NCBI GenBank assembly: GCA_964496275.1
Contig: CAZBYL010000018.1
Location: 1-41,473 of the forward strand
DNA length: 41,473 nt
Direction: 5' to 3'
From: CAZBYL01 sp964496275
Lineage (GTDB): Bacteria; Synergistota; Synergistia; Synergistales; Synergistaceae
Shown here: piece after piece, positions 1 through 8,809 of the stretch
Position numbering within the stretch: the first letter of the stretch is position 1
Layout: the number at the start of each line of letters is the position of its first letter
Notes under the pieces: model-generated
What the model saw: only the letters and a program-made list of their open reading frames with translations
Database searches by the model: none
Told to the model about the DNA's origin: nothing
Made by a program: the position numbers and the translations under genes

Positions 1-725
1 AGCTCAAAGAGCAGGGTGTCTCCGAATGCGGCTCTCGGTGATGTCCATGTGCTGTACATCGGGTATGTGTCATTAAGAGGCATTGTCTTGCACGGAATTC
101 TCCTGCTGTTTGGCAGACCTCCTGAAAAATGGACGGGCGGCACAAGCACCGAAGGTATTTCCGCCAACTCGTTCCACAAGGCTTTTCTGTCGCCGTGCCC
201 CATATACCTTCTAAGAGAGGCTGTAATAAGCTCAAGGTCGTCCAGTCCGTCGCCCAGAACAATAAAATCACACACACCGGCAAGAAGCAGAGGGTTTATG
301 TATGTCATTGCCCCTCCCGCTCCGACTACGGGATAGTGCCCCGCGTCTCTTTCTGCCGGAGAAAGGGGTATGTTAGCTCCTTTAAGCCATTCAAAAAAAC
401 TTACGACACCGCCCTCAAAAGAGACACCGGCCGTTATAACCGGAAAACGCTCGAGAAGCGTGTCTGCATCAACGGAACGGTAAGGAATCGGGGAAGCGTA
501 AAATCTTTCGGCCGCGACTCCGTTCTCGCGCAGCAGGCGAAAGACATAATGCAGCCCCAGATTTGCCGCGCCTATGGAATAATCGGCGGGATAGAATACA
601 GCCCAAGGCAGGTCTCCCCCCTTGGGCAGCTCTTTTGTCCATGATTCATCGGCTCTGTACTCTTCCCAGCTTTGCCATGCGGTTATACGTCCCCCGCTGC
701 GGCAAGAGACGTTTCGTCTGCTCAG
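1..725 (-). CDS. Radical SAM protein, N-terminal part (runs off the window)
   Basis: The frame is open from 725 to the left edge (about 241 codons). It reads as the N-terminal cobalamin-binding-like region of a large radical SAM protein: DLPWAVFYPADYSIGAANLG near residue 33, then VGAGGAMTYINPLLLAGVCD and FIVLGDGLDDLE, the pattern that precedes the CxxxCxxC domain in B12-binding-type radical SAM proteins. The Fe-S motif itself would lie outside the window, so the family call is inference. There is no ATG, GTG or TTG in frame near the N-terminus; the first ATG is about 130 codons in. A GGAGG at 734-738 lies 8 nt before a CTG at 725-723, which overlaps the ftsZ stop as CTGA, so I take CTG as the start. 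It is the last visible gene of the dcw operon and is probably coupled to ftsZ. Confidence 0.6.
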   Translation of the reverse strand, partial: MSRRNVSCRSGGRITAWQSWEEYRADESWTKELPKGGDLPWAVFYPADYSIGAANLGLHYVFRLLRENGVAAERFYASPIPYRSVDADTLLERFPVITAGVSFEGGVVSFFEWLKGANIPLSPAERDAGHYPVVGAGGAMTYINPLLLAGVCDFIVLGDGLDDLELITASLRRYMGHGDRKALWNELAEIPSVLVPPVHFSGGLPNSRRIPCKTMPLNDTYPMYSTWTSPRAAFGDTLLFE

Positions 726-2041
726 GACTTGCGCCTCCGTCTGAGCAAAGCCGGTGTGTCATACTGATCTACAGGCGCGCCGCTCTGCTTAAAGAGATCT
801 TCATCCGAAGACTGCTGCCGCTGCACGGCAGGTTCGTGTTTCACCGGTTCTTCCGCGTTCGCTTTCTGCTCATTTCTGAAAGATGAAGAGACTACCCTTG
901 CGGCGGACACTTCTTCCGGTCTCGATGACGCGTTCTGTACCGGTGCGGAGACCATTTTTGTCGTGTACGTATTTAAATTTCTCACAGCAGAGATATCCAA
1001 AGTCTTTGATTGCTGTTTCTGCACTGCCGTCTGACTTCTGGACACGGCGGGCGCGGGAGTCTCCTCGGACTCACTGAACCCGGTGGCTATGACGGTTATC
1101 TGCAAAGAATCTTCCATTTCCGGATCAAAAACATGTCCCCATATAATACGGGCATTCTCATCTGCGGCTTCGGTGATAATCCTTGTGGCTTCGTCTATTT
1201 CATGGATACCTACGTTCGCTCCGCCCGTAATATTGAAAAGAATACCCTTGGCGCCGCTCATTCTCGTATCCATAAGCGGGCTGTTGACTGCGTTGTAGGC
1301 GGCTGTAGCGGCTCGTTTCTCGCCGTAGCCCTCGCCTATTCCCATTATGGCGGTGCCTGCGTCAGACATGATTGTCTTTACGTCGGCAAAGTCCACGTTT
1401 ACAAGTCCCGGGCGGAAGATAAGGTCTGTCACGCCCTGGACAGCCTGGTGAAGGACACCGTCAGCGAGCTTGAACGCATCGTTTATTGAAGTTTTTTTAT
1501 CGGTTATGCTTAAGAGTCTGTCATTGGGGATTATTATAAGCGCGTCTACCTTTTCACGGAGCTGCTTTATACCGAGATCAGCCTGAGCTATTCTCCTGCG
1601 CCCTTCAAACGAAAACGGGCGGGTGACGACGGCTACGACAAGCGCCCCCGTCTCCTTGGCTATGGATGCAATAACAGGAGACGCTCCAGTCCCCGTACCG
1701 CCTCCCATTCCTGCGGCGAGAAAAACCATGTCGGAACCGTCTATCGCCGCGCGAATCTCTTCACGTGACTCAAGCGCGGATTTGCATCCGACCTCCGGGT
1801 CGGAACCGGCTCCCAACCCCTTGGTCAGTTCCTTGCCCAGTATTATCCGGCATGACGCTTCGGAGAGTTCCAAATGCGCTATGTCGGTGTTTGCGGCTAT
1901 GAATTCTACTCCTCTTACTCCGCCTCTTACTATGTGGTTTAAGGCATTGTTTCCCGCTCCGCCTACACCCACAACTTTGATGACCTCTCTTGTGGGATAA
2001 TTTGATTTATCAAGCTGAAAAATTTCCGACACATCGCTCAT
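722..2041 (-). CDS. ftsZ: Cell division protein FtsZ
   Basis: Tubulin-like GTPase of 439 residues that polymerises into the Z-ring at midcell. The GTP-binding elements are all visible: VVGVGGAGNNALNHIV near residue 24, the AANTD loop, the tubulin signature GGGTGTGASPV, IIIPNDRLL, and the catalytic synergy loop NVDFADVKTIMS. A variable Gln/Ser-rich linker (about residues 325-425) leads to a C-terminal tail YDTPALLRRRRKS, matching the conserved tail that binds FtsA and other Z-ring partners. The ATG is preceded by AGGAGG with 10 nt spacing. It starts 32 nt after ftsA and its stop overlaps the CTG start proposed for the next gene. Confidence 0.98.
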   Translation of the reverse strand: MSDVSEIFQLDKSNYPTREVIKVVGVGGAGNNALNHIVRGGVRGVEFIAANTDIAHLELSEASCRIILGKELTKGLGAGSDPEVGCKSALESREEIRAAIDGSDMVFLAAGMGGGTGTGASPVIASIAKETGALVVAVVTRPFSFEGRRRIAQADLGIKQLREKVDALIIIPNDRLLSITDKKTSINDAFKLADGVLHQAVQGVTDLIFRPGLVNVDFADVKTIMSDAGTAIMGIGEGYGEKRAATAAYNAVNSPLMDTRMSGAKGILFNITGGANVGIHEIDEATRIITEAADENARIIWGHVFDPEMEDSLQITVIATGFSESEETPAPAVSRSQTAVQKQQSKTLDISAVRNLNTYTTKMVSAPVQNASSRPEEVSAARVVSSSFRNEQKANAEEPVKHEPAVQRQQSSDEDLFKQSGAPVDQYDTPALLRRRRKS

Positions 2042-2073
2042 AAAGATAACGCCTCCTAATTATCAAGAGAATA

Positions 2074-3435
2074 CTAAAACAATTCTTGGAACATCTTTTT
2101 GATGCTTTCCAGAGGTTCAAAACGTCTGCCGGAGGAGCTATCGCCGGAATTATTTTTACCGCTTATGGAGACAAGAGCCTCGCGCACTATGGGTCTGCTC
2201 GTGTTGTCGGGAACGCCCCTTGTCACAAGCTGATTATCGAGATAGCGAAGAGGATGTCTCTCTTTCTCGATAACGTAACGAATTATGCCGGCTGCGGAAG
2301 AATACTCCTGAGTATTTCTGCCCGGCGGCATTCTGTTCGCATCGAGAGGAGCAGAAGCTCTTGCCGGAAGATCCATCATATCCAGCACAAAGGAATCGAG
2401 CCCTTCAGTCTTTGATACTCCTCCGGTGAGAATTATTCCGGCGGGAAGCATAGCTATGCCGGCTGCCTTTATTTCGGGTCTCACAAGAGTATCAAAAAGT
2501 TCTTCCAGACGGCAGCGGACAATATCGTGGAGATCCTGTTTTGATACGGAATAGTTGCGCGAGTTATAGATAAAATCTACCGTTTCTTCGGGATCTTCAG
2601 GCGGAGTGAACACAGATACCTGCTTCTTTATCTCCTCGGCCTTGTTTAGGGGGAGCTTCAGGACACTGCCGACATCATTTGTAATGTGGTCGCCGCCTAT
2701 GGAAATCAGCCCCAGATGTTTCGGGCGTCCGTCGGAGAAGACAGATACAGAGGTCGTACCGCCTCCTATATCAACGACAACCGCACCTGCAAGAGCTTCT
2801 TCAGGCGACAGGACACCGAGAGCCGCCGAGAGAGGCTTTATGACAAGTCCGGCGACATCAAGCCCCGCTTTATCAACACAATTCATAATGTTCTGTATCG
2901 TTGAGGTTGGAACTATAACGCTTTGGAGCTGTATATCAAGTCTCATCGCGGTCATTCCGAGAGGGTCATCGATCCCGATATTACCGTCCAAGGTGTATTC
3001 AACAGGAATGGTGTGCAGAATCGTCTGATTGGCAGGCACACTGACATCAGCCTGAGCTGCCTCTATGACACGTTCTATATCGAGCTGCATTACGGGGCGC
3101 GGGCTTCTTCCAAGTGAAACCATTCCTTGGGAACGAATGTTTGTAACGTCTCCGCCACCAAACGAGACTGTGACCTCGCTGATATCCTGCCCCACCATGT
3201 TTTGAGCATCACTTACCGCTTGGCGGACAGATTTAACAGCCTGATCCAGATTAACAATAAGCCCTTTCCTTATTCCGTTGGAAGGAGCTTGCCCGACTCC
3301 GATTATCTGTGCGCTTTCGCCGTCGCTCTCCCTCTCTGCCACAACGACAGTAACCTTGCTTGTGCCAAAGTCAAGCCCCGCCAAAAGTTCAGGTTCATTA
3401 TCAGCCACGTAACTTGAGGCTTTCTTAATAAACAA
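2074..3435 (-). CDS. ftsA: Cell division protein FtsA
   Basis: Actin-family ATPase of 453 residues that anchors FtsZ polymers to the inner membrane. Visible actin-fold elements are the phosphate-1 loop GLDFGTSKVTVVVAE near residue 20, phosphate-2 VVDIGGGTTSVSVF, and the adenosine motif ILTGGVSKTEGL. The C-terminus (LESIKKMFQELF) has the spacing of the amphipathic membrane-targeting helix. The start taken is a TTG with a GAGGGGG sequence about 8 nt upstream; an in-frame GTG ten codons later is possible but lacks as good a ribosome site. It lies between the ftsQ-like gene (48 nt gap) and ftsZ (32 nt gap). Confidence 0.97.
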   Translation of the reverse strand: MFIKKASSYVADNEPELLAGLDFGTSKVTVVVAERESDGESAQIIGVGQAPSNGIRKGLIVNLDQAVKSVRQAVSDAQNMVGQDISEVTVSFGGGDVTNIRSQGMVSLGRSPRPVMQLDIERVIEAAQADVSVPANQTILHTIPVEYTLDGNIGIDDPLGMTAMRLDIQLQSVIVPTSTIQNIMNCVDKAGLDVAGLVIKPLSAALGVLSPEEALAGAVVVDIGGGTTSVSVFSDGRPKHLGLISIGGDHITNDVGSVLKLPLNKAEEIKKQVSVFTPPEDPEETVDFIYNSRNYSVSKQDLHDIVRCRLEELFDTLVRPEIKAAGIAMLPAGIILTGGVSKTEGLDSFVLDMMDLPARASAPLDANRMPPGRNTQEYSSAAGIIRYVIEKERHPLRYLDNQLVTRGVPDNTSRPIVREALVSISGKNNSGDSSSGRRFEPLESIKKMFQELF

Positions 3436-3483
3436 GAAAATAGCCCCCTCTTCTTATGAGATGTAATGTTGTATCAATTTTAT

Positions 3484-4293
3484 CTATTGTACCTTATTTT
3501 TCACAAGAATTTTACCCCTATACGTAGTGTCTATATACATTTCTTGTGAAATATTTCCTACCGACGAATAAAGTTTTTTTACGGCAAGTCCGGCTTCGTA
3601 CCAATTTTGAGGATCATCCGCAAAAACGACCTCCGTGCCGCTGCCTCCGTCCGCACGTCTGAACACAAGCCTTACAATCGGTATCCCCTCACGCATTTCA
3701 GCCTGAACAAACTTTACCTTCCCAAGCCAACCTAATAATTTTATATTCTCATACCACTTTGCAATTCTTGCAATAGGTAAACTTGAGGGCATAACATTAC
3801 CGTTCCGCACAGAGAGATCAACGGGCGACGTTCTGTCGCTGCTCCACGATAGAATCGGAATATTTTCAGTTTCATTTTTGGGAATGTATTTATTCTCACC
3901 GAGAGTGGCAAGCCAAACATTCCCGTTTGCTGCAACGTACCAGTATCGTGCGCCCCAGTAGAGTTTATACCTCGGAGAGAGGGGGACACAAGTGGCTTGA
4001 AATTTTCCCCACCCAACAAGTTTTATTGATATCTCGACAGGAAAGTACGCCTCTATCACCTTTTCATGACTGCTCTTTGAAATCCAATATAATGGCCAAA
4101 ACTTTTCTTCCTGATATGATGTGATTCCCCAAAGCGCATTGTCCTGAACAATTCTGTTCGAGTTAACTGCAATATCGTTAATGCGAAACACCGCATACCG
4201 GCTCTCAGCGGCAATAAGCACACCGAGCAGCAGGACAAAAATCGTTCCGAATACTTTCAAACGCAATCTAGTTTTTCTCTTCAAAGCTGCCAA
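3484..4293 (-). CDS. ftsQ: FtsQ/DivIB-like cell division membrane protein
   Basis: 269-residue bitopic protein with a short basic N-terminus (KRKTRLRLK), one transmembrane helix (VFGTIFVLLLGVLIAA, residues 15-30) and a large extracytoplasmic domain. Sequence similarity to FtsQ is weak by eye. The call rests on topology, size and its place between murB and ftsA, where ftsQ sits in dcw clusters. After the helix comes RINDIAVNSNRIV, which fits the first POTRA strand. The TTG start at 4293 overlaps murB by 26 nt and has GAGG about 8 nt upstream; a later in-frame TTG is possible. FtsQ would bridge FtsL and FtsI to the divisome. Confidence 0.75.
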   Translation of the reverse strand: MAALKRKTRLRLKVFGTIFVLLLGVLIAAESRYAVFRINDIAVNSNRIVQDNALWGITSYQEEKFWPLYWISKSSHEKVIEAYFPVEISIKLVGWGKFQATCVPLSPRYKLYWGARYWYVAANGNVWLATLGENKYIPKNETENIPILSWSSDRTSPVDLSVRNGNVMPSSLPIARIAKWYENIKLLGWLGKVKFVQAEMREGIPIVRLVFRRADGGSGTEVVFADDPQNWYEAGLAVKKLYSSVGNISQEMYIDTTYRGKILVKNKVQ

Positions 4294-5161
4294 AGAAACG
4301 AACCTCGTATTCCAACTTTATGCCGCGCTCAGCGAGGACCCTCTTCCTGCACCTCTCGCAAAGTGTGTAGATATCGTTTGCTGCGGCATTTCCCGTATTT
4401 TCCACAAAATTGGCGTGAGTGGGCGACACTATGGCTCCGCCCAAACTCATTCCCTTACACCCGCATTCGTCCAAAAGACGCCCGGCGCTGAATCCTTCGG
4501 GGTTTTTGAACACGCATCCCGCTGTTTTCTTGCCTATCGGCTGTCCCTTTTTGAGTGCGGAGAACTTTGCTATGCGCTTTATAATCTCGTCCTTGGGCAC
4601 AACTCGCATCACGAGCATGCACTTTGTTACAAGAACCGAATTTGTATCCTTCCACGGAGAGGTTCGGTAGTTCCATGAGAGCTCACTTGAGTCCCAAATT
4701 CTGACAGAGCCGTCCTTTTCAATGGTTTCGACGCTTGCCGTAAGCGGAGCAAAGCCCTCTCCCGAAGCCCCCGCGTTGCCCCAAACCGCGCCTCCCACCG
4801 TACCCGGAATTCCCGTAAGAAATTCAACTCCGCCAAGGCTGTTCTCTATCGCAAAAGCAAGCAGCTTTCTGGTGTCGGTTCCGCTGCCCACTTCAAGGAC
4901 AACACTTTCTCCGAAGCCGTCTCTCCGTGCAGAGAGAGAGGCAAGGTTCAGAGTGTGCAGCACGGAGCAATCCAGTCCCGAATCGCTTATCAGAACGTTT
5001 GATCCTCCGCCGAGAACGCAGATATCTCTTCCTTCTTTGTGTGAGGCCGCAATAATGTCAGACGCCTCGCGCAGCGACGAAGGAGCCGCCAGGTATGAGC
5101 AGAATCCTCCGACACCCCATGTATTTAGATTTTTCAGCGGGATGTTGGCTTGCAGGCTAAT
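4268..5161 (-). CDS. murB: UDP-N-acetylenolpyruvoylglucosamine reductase MurB
   Basis: FAD enzyme that reduces UDP-GlcNAc-enolpyruvate to UDP-MurNAc. The first canonical start codon in frame (GTG at 4963) would remove the essential FAD-binding motif VLGGGSNVLISDSG and the preceding TWGVGGFCSYLAAP, both of which are intact upstream in the same frame. From 5161 the protein is 297 residues, normal for MurB. The frame contains no ATG, GTG or TTG there. An ATT at 5161-5159 overlaps the murC TAG and has GGAGG (5171-5175) exactly 9 nt upstream, so I choose it. Other motifs are GIPGTVGGAVWGNAGASGEG, SWNYRTSP and GCVFKNPEGFSAGRLLDECG. The catalytic serine position is Cys, a substitution that I recall from other MurB proteins. 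The start remains uncertain. Confidence 0.85.
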   Translation of the reverse strand: MSLQANIPLKNLNTWGVGGFCSYLAAPSSLREASDIIAASHKEGRDICVLGGGSNVLISDSGLDCSVLHTLNLASLSARRDGFGESVVLEVGSGTDTRKLLAFAIENSLGGVEFLTGIPGTVGGAVWGNAGASGEGFAPLTASVETIEKDGSVRIWDSSELSWNYRTSPWKDTNSVLVTKCMLVMRVVPKDEIIKRIAKFSALKKGQPIGKKTAGCVFKNPEGFSAGRLLDECGCKGMSLGGAIVSPTHANFVENTGNAAANDIYTLCERCRKRVLAERGIKLEYEVRFFGSFEEKN

Positions 5162-6569
5162 TTTTACCAGCCTCCGAATACATTTCTTTCAGAGTATCAA
5201 ATATTTTTCTGCCGAGCGCACCCACGCTTCCGGCACCGACCGTCAGTATGATATCCCCATCCCGTGCGGTCTTGCACACGGACCTCACTAAGTCGTCAAA
5301 GTCGCCGGAGAGTTCGTAGTGAGATCTTGTGTCCTCGGAAGCCGCGTCGAATATCAGCTTTGAGGATACTCCCTCTATAGGCATCTCGTCGGAGCCGTAT
5401 ATTGGCAGGATAAACGCTCTGTCCGCAAAAGACAGAGCCTGTGCGAACTCTTTGTACAGCGCGGCTGTGCGGCTGAACCTGTGAGGCTGAAAAACGGCAA
5501 CCAGTCTGCGTGACGGAAATATTTTGCGCACCGTGCTGAGAGTGGCGTATATTTCATTGGGGTGGTGTCCGTAGTCGTCATATATCAAAATATCGCCGAC
5601 CTGCCCCGTTTTCTGGAGTCTGCGTTTTGCTCCGCTGAATATTGCGAGAGCCTTTTTTATGTTATCTATCGATATGCCCATTTCATGCGATGCGGCGCAC
5701 GCTGCCAGGGAGTTCAGGACATTGTGCTCTCCCGAAACGGCAAGGGTTATGCGATCTATCGGCTTTCCATCCAGGTTGAGAGTGTAGGATACGCCGCCGC
5801 CGACGTTGTGTACAACTTCTGTAGCGCCCCAATTCCAGCCCGTTCCCCAACCGTACGTTATTGCGTCCTTTGCCGTATCATACTCAGCACGGAGCGTATT
5901 GATGCCTGCATCTTCCATGCAGAGGATAACTTTGCTGTTTTCTTTCCTGTTGGACAAGAACTCGGCAAAAGCGTCCGTAACGGATTTAAATGTCATGTAG
6001 TGGTCGCGATGGTCCCAGTCTATATTTGTGATAATCGCTATTTCAGGGTGAAAGTATACGAAGGATCTGTCGCTTTCATCAAGCTCCGCAACCATGTAAT
6101 CACTGGTGCCGAGCTTGGCGTTCGTTCCTATATCTGAGATTTCCCCGCCTATCGCTATCGTGGGGTCAACTCCCGCCATTTCCGCTATCAGAGAGACCAT
6201 GGATGATGTCGTAGTTTTTCCGTGGGTTCCGGCAACGCCGACTCCGCGTCTGGCGTTGAAGATGAGGCTAAGAACCTCGGCTCTGCGAGCAACCGATATA
6301 CCCTGCTGCCACGCCTTTAATATTTCCGGGTGGTCGGTCGGGATTGCGCTTGAGTAAACGAGAATATTCGGCATAAACTCATCTATATGCTTTGCGTCAT
6401 GGGGCATGGCTATCGGTATGTTATTTTTTTTCAGCTCTTTCATATAGGAGGTATTCAATATATCGCAGCCGGAAACACGCGCCCCTATTTGGTTCAGCAG
6501 TATAGCAAGGCCGCTCATTCCGGCTCCCCCTATACCCATCAGGTGTATGCTTTTTGTCTTAAGATCCAT
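5157..6569 (-). CDS. murC: UDP-N-acetylmuramate--L-alanine ligase MurC
   Basis: Cytoplasmic Mur ligase that adds L-Ala to UDP-MurNAc with ATP. The start chosen is the ATG two bases after the murG stop, giving 470 residues beginning MDLKTKSIHLMGIGG. The open frame extends further into murG, but that part is unlike MurC. The UDP-binding GIGGAGMSGLA is followed by the P-loop VAGTHGKTTTSSM, the Mg/ATP site DESDRSF, the NIDWDHRDHY motif, SGEHNVLNSLAA, and the C-domain YDDYGHHPNEI. Its stop overlaps the proposed murB start, so translation of the two is probably coupled. Confidence 0.96.
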   Translation of the reverse strand: MDLKTKSIHLMGIGGAGMSGLAILLNQIGARVSGCDILNTSYMKELKKNNIPIAMPHDAKHIDEFMPNILVYSSAIPTDHPEILKAWQQGISVARRAEVLSLIFNARRGVGVAGTHGKTTTSSMVSLIAEMAGVDPTIAIGGEISDIGTNAKLGTSDYMVAELDESDRSFVYFHPEIAIITNIDWDHRDHYMTFKSVTDAFAEFLSNRKENSKVILCMEDAGINTLRAEYDTAKDAITYGWGTGWNWGATEVVHNVGGGVSYTLNLDGKPIDRITLAVSGEHNVLNSLAACAASHEMGISIDNIKKALAIFSGAKRRLQKTGQVGDILIYDDYGHHPNEIYATLSTVRKIFPSRRLVAVFQPHRFSRTAALYKEFAQALSFADRAFILPIYGSDEMPIEGVSSKLIFDAASEDTRSHYELSGDFDDLVRSVCKTARDGDIILTVGAGSVGALGRKIFDTLKEMYSEAGKN

Positions 6570-6570
6570 A

Positions 6571-7674
6571 TTACTGCTCAGTGCCACGACAAGCGCTCCT
6601 TTCAAACTCAACAGAGAGTGCGGACCACAATTTTTCACAAATTTCTTCCGCTCTATTATACAATCCCTCAGAGCTATTTACTCCGTTATTTTTATACATG
6701 CGATACAATTCTAAAAGTCCCGCTTTGAAACTTTCGCCGCTCTCATTCTCCTCTTTGACTATAGCCCTATTTTCACGGGCATAAGCGGATGCGTTAAAGT
6801 ATTGGTGGTCATCCGCCGCCGCACGCCAAGGAATTACAATGGCGGGAATACCGAGAGTTCCCACTTCCGTAAGAGTGGACCCTCCTCCGCGGACGACAGC
6901 CATGTCAGCCACGGAGAAAAGCAAAGAGGCATCCCAAACTTTGGGCAGCAGGTATATATTCTTGCCTGCTTTCTGCGGTTTATCGGAGACTGCGGGAAAA
7001 ATAAAAGTCCAATTCTCAAACTTAGAATCGCCCGCTGCTTCGGATATTTTCTCTTTTATGGATAAACTGCCAAGAGAGCCGGTCATCACCGCAACAACGG
7101 GAGAACCGGGAAAATTATCCTCAATATTCAAAGCTTTCCAAGCCGCATCAGCCTCCCGCATGTCAAAGTCTCTTACAGGCACTCCCGTGAAGGTGTAGGT
7201 TCCGTCCGAAAGAGCTTTGCATGATTTCCAACCGGTGCATATTTTGACTCCGAGCCGTGATGCTATTCTTGTAACCTTTCCCGCATACGCATTCTGTTCG
7301 TGAAGCAGAAAAGGAATGTTTAAAGACTTGCACGCGAACATCGCCGGGAATGAAATATATCCGGCAAAGAGCACACAGGCCTTCGGCTTTAGTTTTTTAA
7401 GTACGCGTTTTGCCTCAAAATAGGACGTAAAAAGCGATTTTAAACGTCCCAATCTTTGCGCCGCCGAGCTTCCCGAAAGCGGAGAGCCCTGCATATCGAG
7501 GACAAACGGAGAGACTTCAGCCGACTTGTATATCTCAGCTTCCAACGCCCTTGAACCGCACATGTAATTGACGTCAAACTCCGGTTTTGTTTTCTCTATC
7601 CATCTTCCGAAGGATAGGGCGGGCCAGATGTGTCCGCCTGTTCCTCCCGCAACAAGAAGAATGTTATCCTTCAT
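6571..7674 (-). CDS. murG: Undecaprenyl-PP-MurNAc-pentapeptide GlcNAc transferase MurG
   Basis: GT28 glycosyltransferase of 367 residues that converts lipid I to lipid II on the inner face of the membrane. Motifs are the N-terminal loop VAGGTGGHIWPALSF, HEQNAYAGKVTRIASRLG, and the C-terminal UDP-GlcNAc site RGGGSTLTEVGTLGIPAIVIP followed by DDHQYFNA. I use the ATG at 7674 (MKDNILLVAGG), which has GGAGG 9 nt upstream, rather than the longer frame from 7707 with its basic extension. It overlaps the end of ftsW by 11 nt. Confidence 0.96.
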   Translation of the reverse strand: MKDNILLVAGGTGGHIWPALSFGRWIEKTKPEFDVNYMCGSRALEAEIYKSAEVSPFVLDMQGSPLSGSSAAQRLGRLKSLFTSYFEAKRVLKKLKPKACVLFAGYISFPAMFACKSLNIPFLLHEQNAYAGKVTRIASRLGVKICTGWKSCKALSDGTYTFTGVPVRDFDMREADAAWKALNIEDNFPGSPVVAVMTGSLGSLSIKEKISEAAGDSKFENWTFIFPAVSDKPQKAGKNIYLLPKVWDASLLFSVADMAVVRGGGSTLTEVGTLGIPAIVIPWRAAADDHQYFNASAYARENRAIVKEENESGESFKAGLLELYRMYKNNGVNSSEGLYNRAEEICEKLWSALSVEFERSACRGTEQ

Positions 7675-8806
7675 AATTTTCTTCCTCCGAGTAACTCTCT
7701 TTTTCAAGCCGCATCATAAGCCCCACACGGGACCACATAGTAAGGAGAGAGGTTCCGCCGTAGCTTATGAATGGAAGGGGCATGCCTGTCAAAGGCAGGA
7801 GCTTCGTGACTCCGGCAACATTTATTGCAAGAGGAAGAATCACGGTGAGAGCGACTCCCCACGTCAGAGATGAGTTAAAAACTCTGTCATAGCGGTAATA
7901 AATGCGTCTCACATTGGCAACCCAAAACCCAAAAAGAAAGAGGACGCCCAACGTACCCATCAGACCAAGCTCTTCCCCTATTGCCGCATAAATAAAGTCC
8001 GTGTAAGCGGCCGGAAGGTAATTCAGTTTTTGAAATCCGTGTCCCATGCCCGCGCCCCAAAAACCGCCGTTGGCAAATGCAATAAGTCCCTGTATAGCCT
8101 GAAATCCCGTATCAAGGGGATCCGTCCACGGGTCAAGAAACGCGGCGACTCTTCTCATTCTGTAGGCTTCTCCGAAAATGAGAACGGGAAAACCTATTCC
8201 GCCCAATATACCTCCCGCAAACAGGGGCAGACGCCATCCGAATCTTTCGACGTACATTCCCATAGAGAGCGTAAACACAAGTATCGTACTGCCCAGGTCA
8301 GGCTGAGACAGAAGAGGCAAGGCCGCGGCAATGACAAAAAAGAGCGTTACGGCAAAAGCTTCATTGGGGGTTCGCTCTTTTCGTGTAAAAAGTTTTGCCA
8401 AATGCAGAGCCAACGCAAGGCACAAAATCTCGCCGGGCTGTATTAAAAAAGAAGTGCCGGGCACTTTAATCCAGCGGCTCGCGCCTCCTGCTGAGGAACC
8501 TATGCCCGGTATCAGCGGAAGCCAAGCCATTATCCACGCAATAATAAGCAGACGCCCGCTGTTTTTGTACCAAAACTTCAAAGGAATCAGGTACATCGTT
8601 ACCATACCGGTAAGAGCGATTAAAAGCCACACGCACTGTTTTTTCCCTTGCTGAAACGGGTTTCCGTCAGCAATAAAAGAGGTCGGGCTGGTAGTCGAGG
8701 TGATCATGAGTATACCGATACCGCTCAGAACCAGCGGTATTACCCACAGAAACGGATTGACGCCAAACTTATAGGCGTTATCGTTCAGTCTCTCGCCATC
8801 AGCCAC
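7664..8806 (-). CDS. ftsW: SEDS-family peptidoglycan polymerase FtsW
   Basis: Polytopic protein of 380 residues with about ten hydrophobic helices. SEDS hallmarks are visible: QPGEILCLALALHLAKL, PDLGSTILVF (catalytic Asp region), GFWGAGMGHGFQKLNYLPAAYTDFIYA with IGEELG, and the C-terminal GMPLPFISYGGTSLL. FtsW polymerises lipid II together with its partner transpeptidase FtsI, whose gene is in the same cluster. The start is GTG at 8806, three bases after the murD stop, with GAGGAAGAG upstream. Position between murD and murG is typical for ftsW rather than rodA. Confidence 0.95.
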   Translation of the reverse strand: MADGERLNDNAYKFGVNPFLWVIPLVLSGIGILMITSTTSPTSFIADGNPFQQGKKQCVWLLIALTGMVTMYLIPLKFWYKNSGRLLIIAWIMAWLPLIPGIGSSAGGASRWIKVPGTSFLIQPGEILCLALALHLAKLFTRKERTPNEAFAVTLFFVIAAALPLLSQPDLGSTILVFTLSMGMYVERFGWRLPLFAGGILGGIGFPVLIFGEAYRMRRVAAFLDPWTDPLDTGFQAIQGLIAFANGGFWGAGMGHGFQKLNYLPAAYTDFIYAAIGEELGLMGTLGVLFLFGFWVANVRRIYYRYDRVFNSSLTWGVALTVILPLAINVAGVTKLLPLTGMPLPFISYGGTSLLTMWSRVGLMMRLEKESYSEEENYEG

Positions 8807-8809
8807 TTA

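Noticed and set aside
6570..6638. N-terminal extension of MurC by 23 residues
   Set aside because: The extension lies within murG and is unlike MurC. An ATG two bases after the murG stop gives the family N-terminus.
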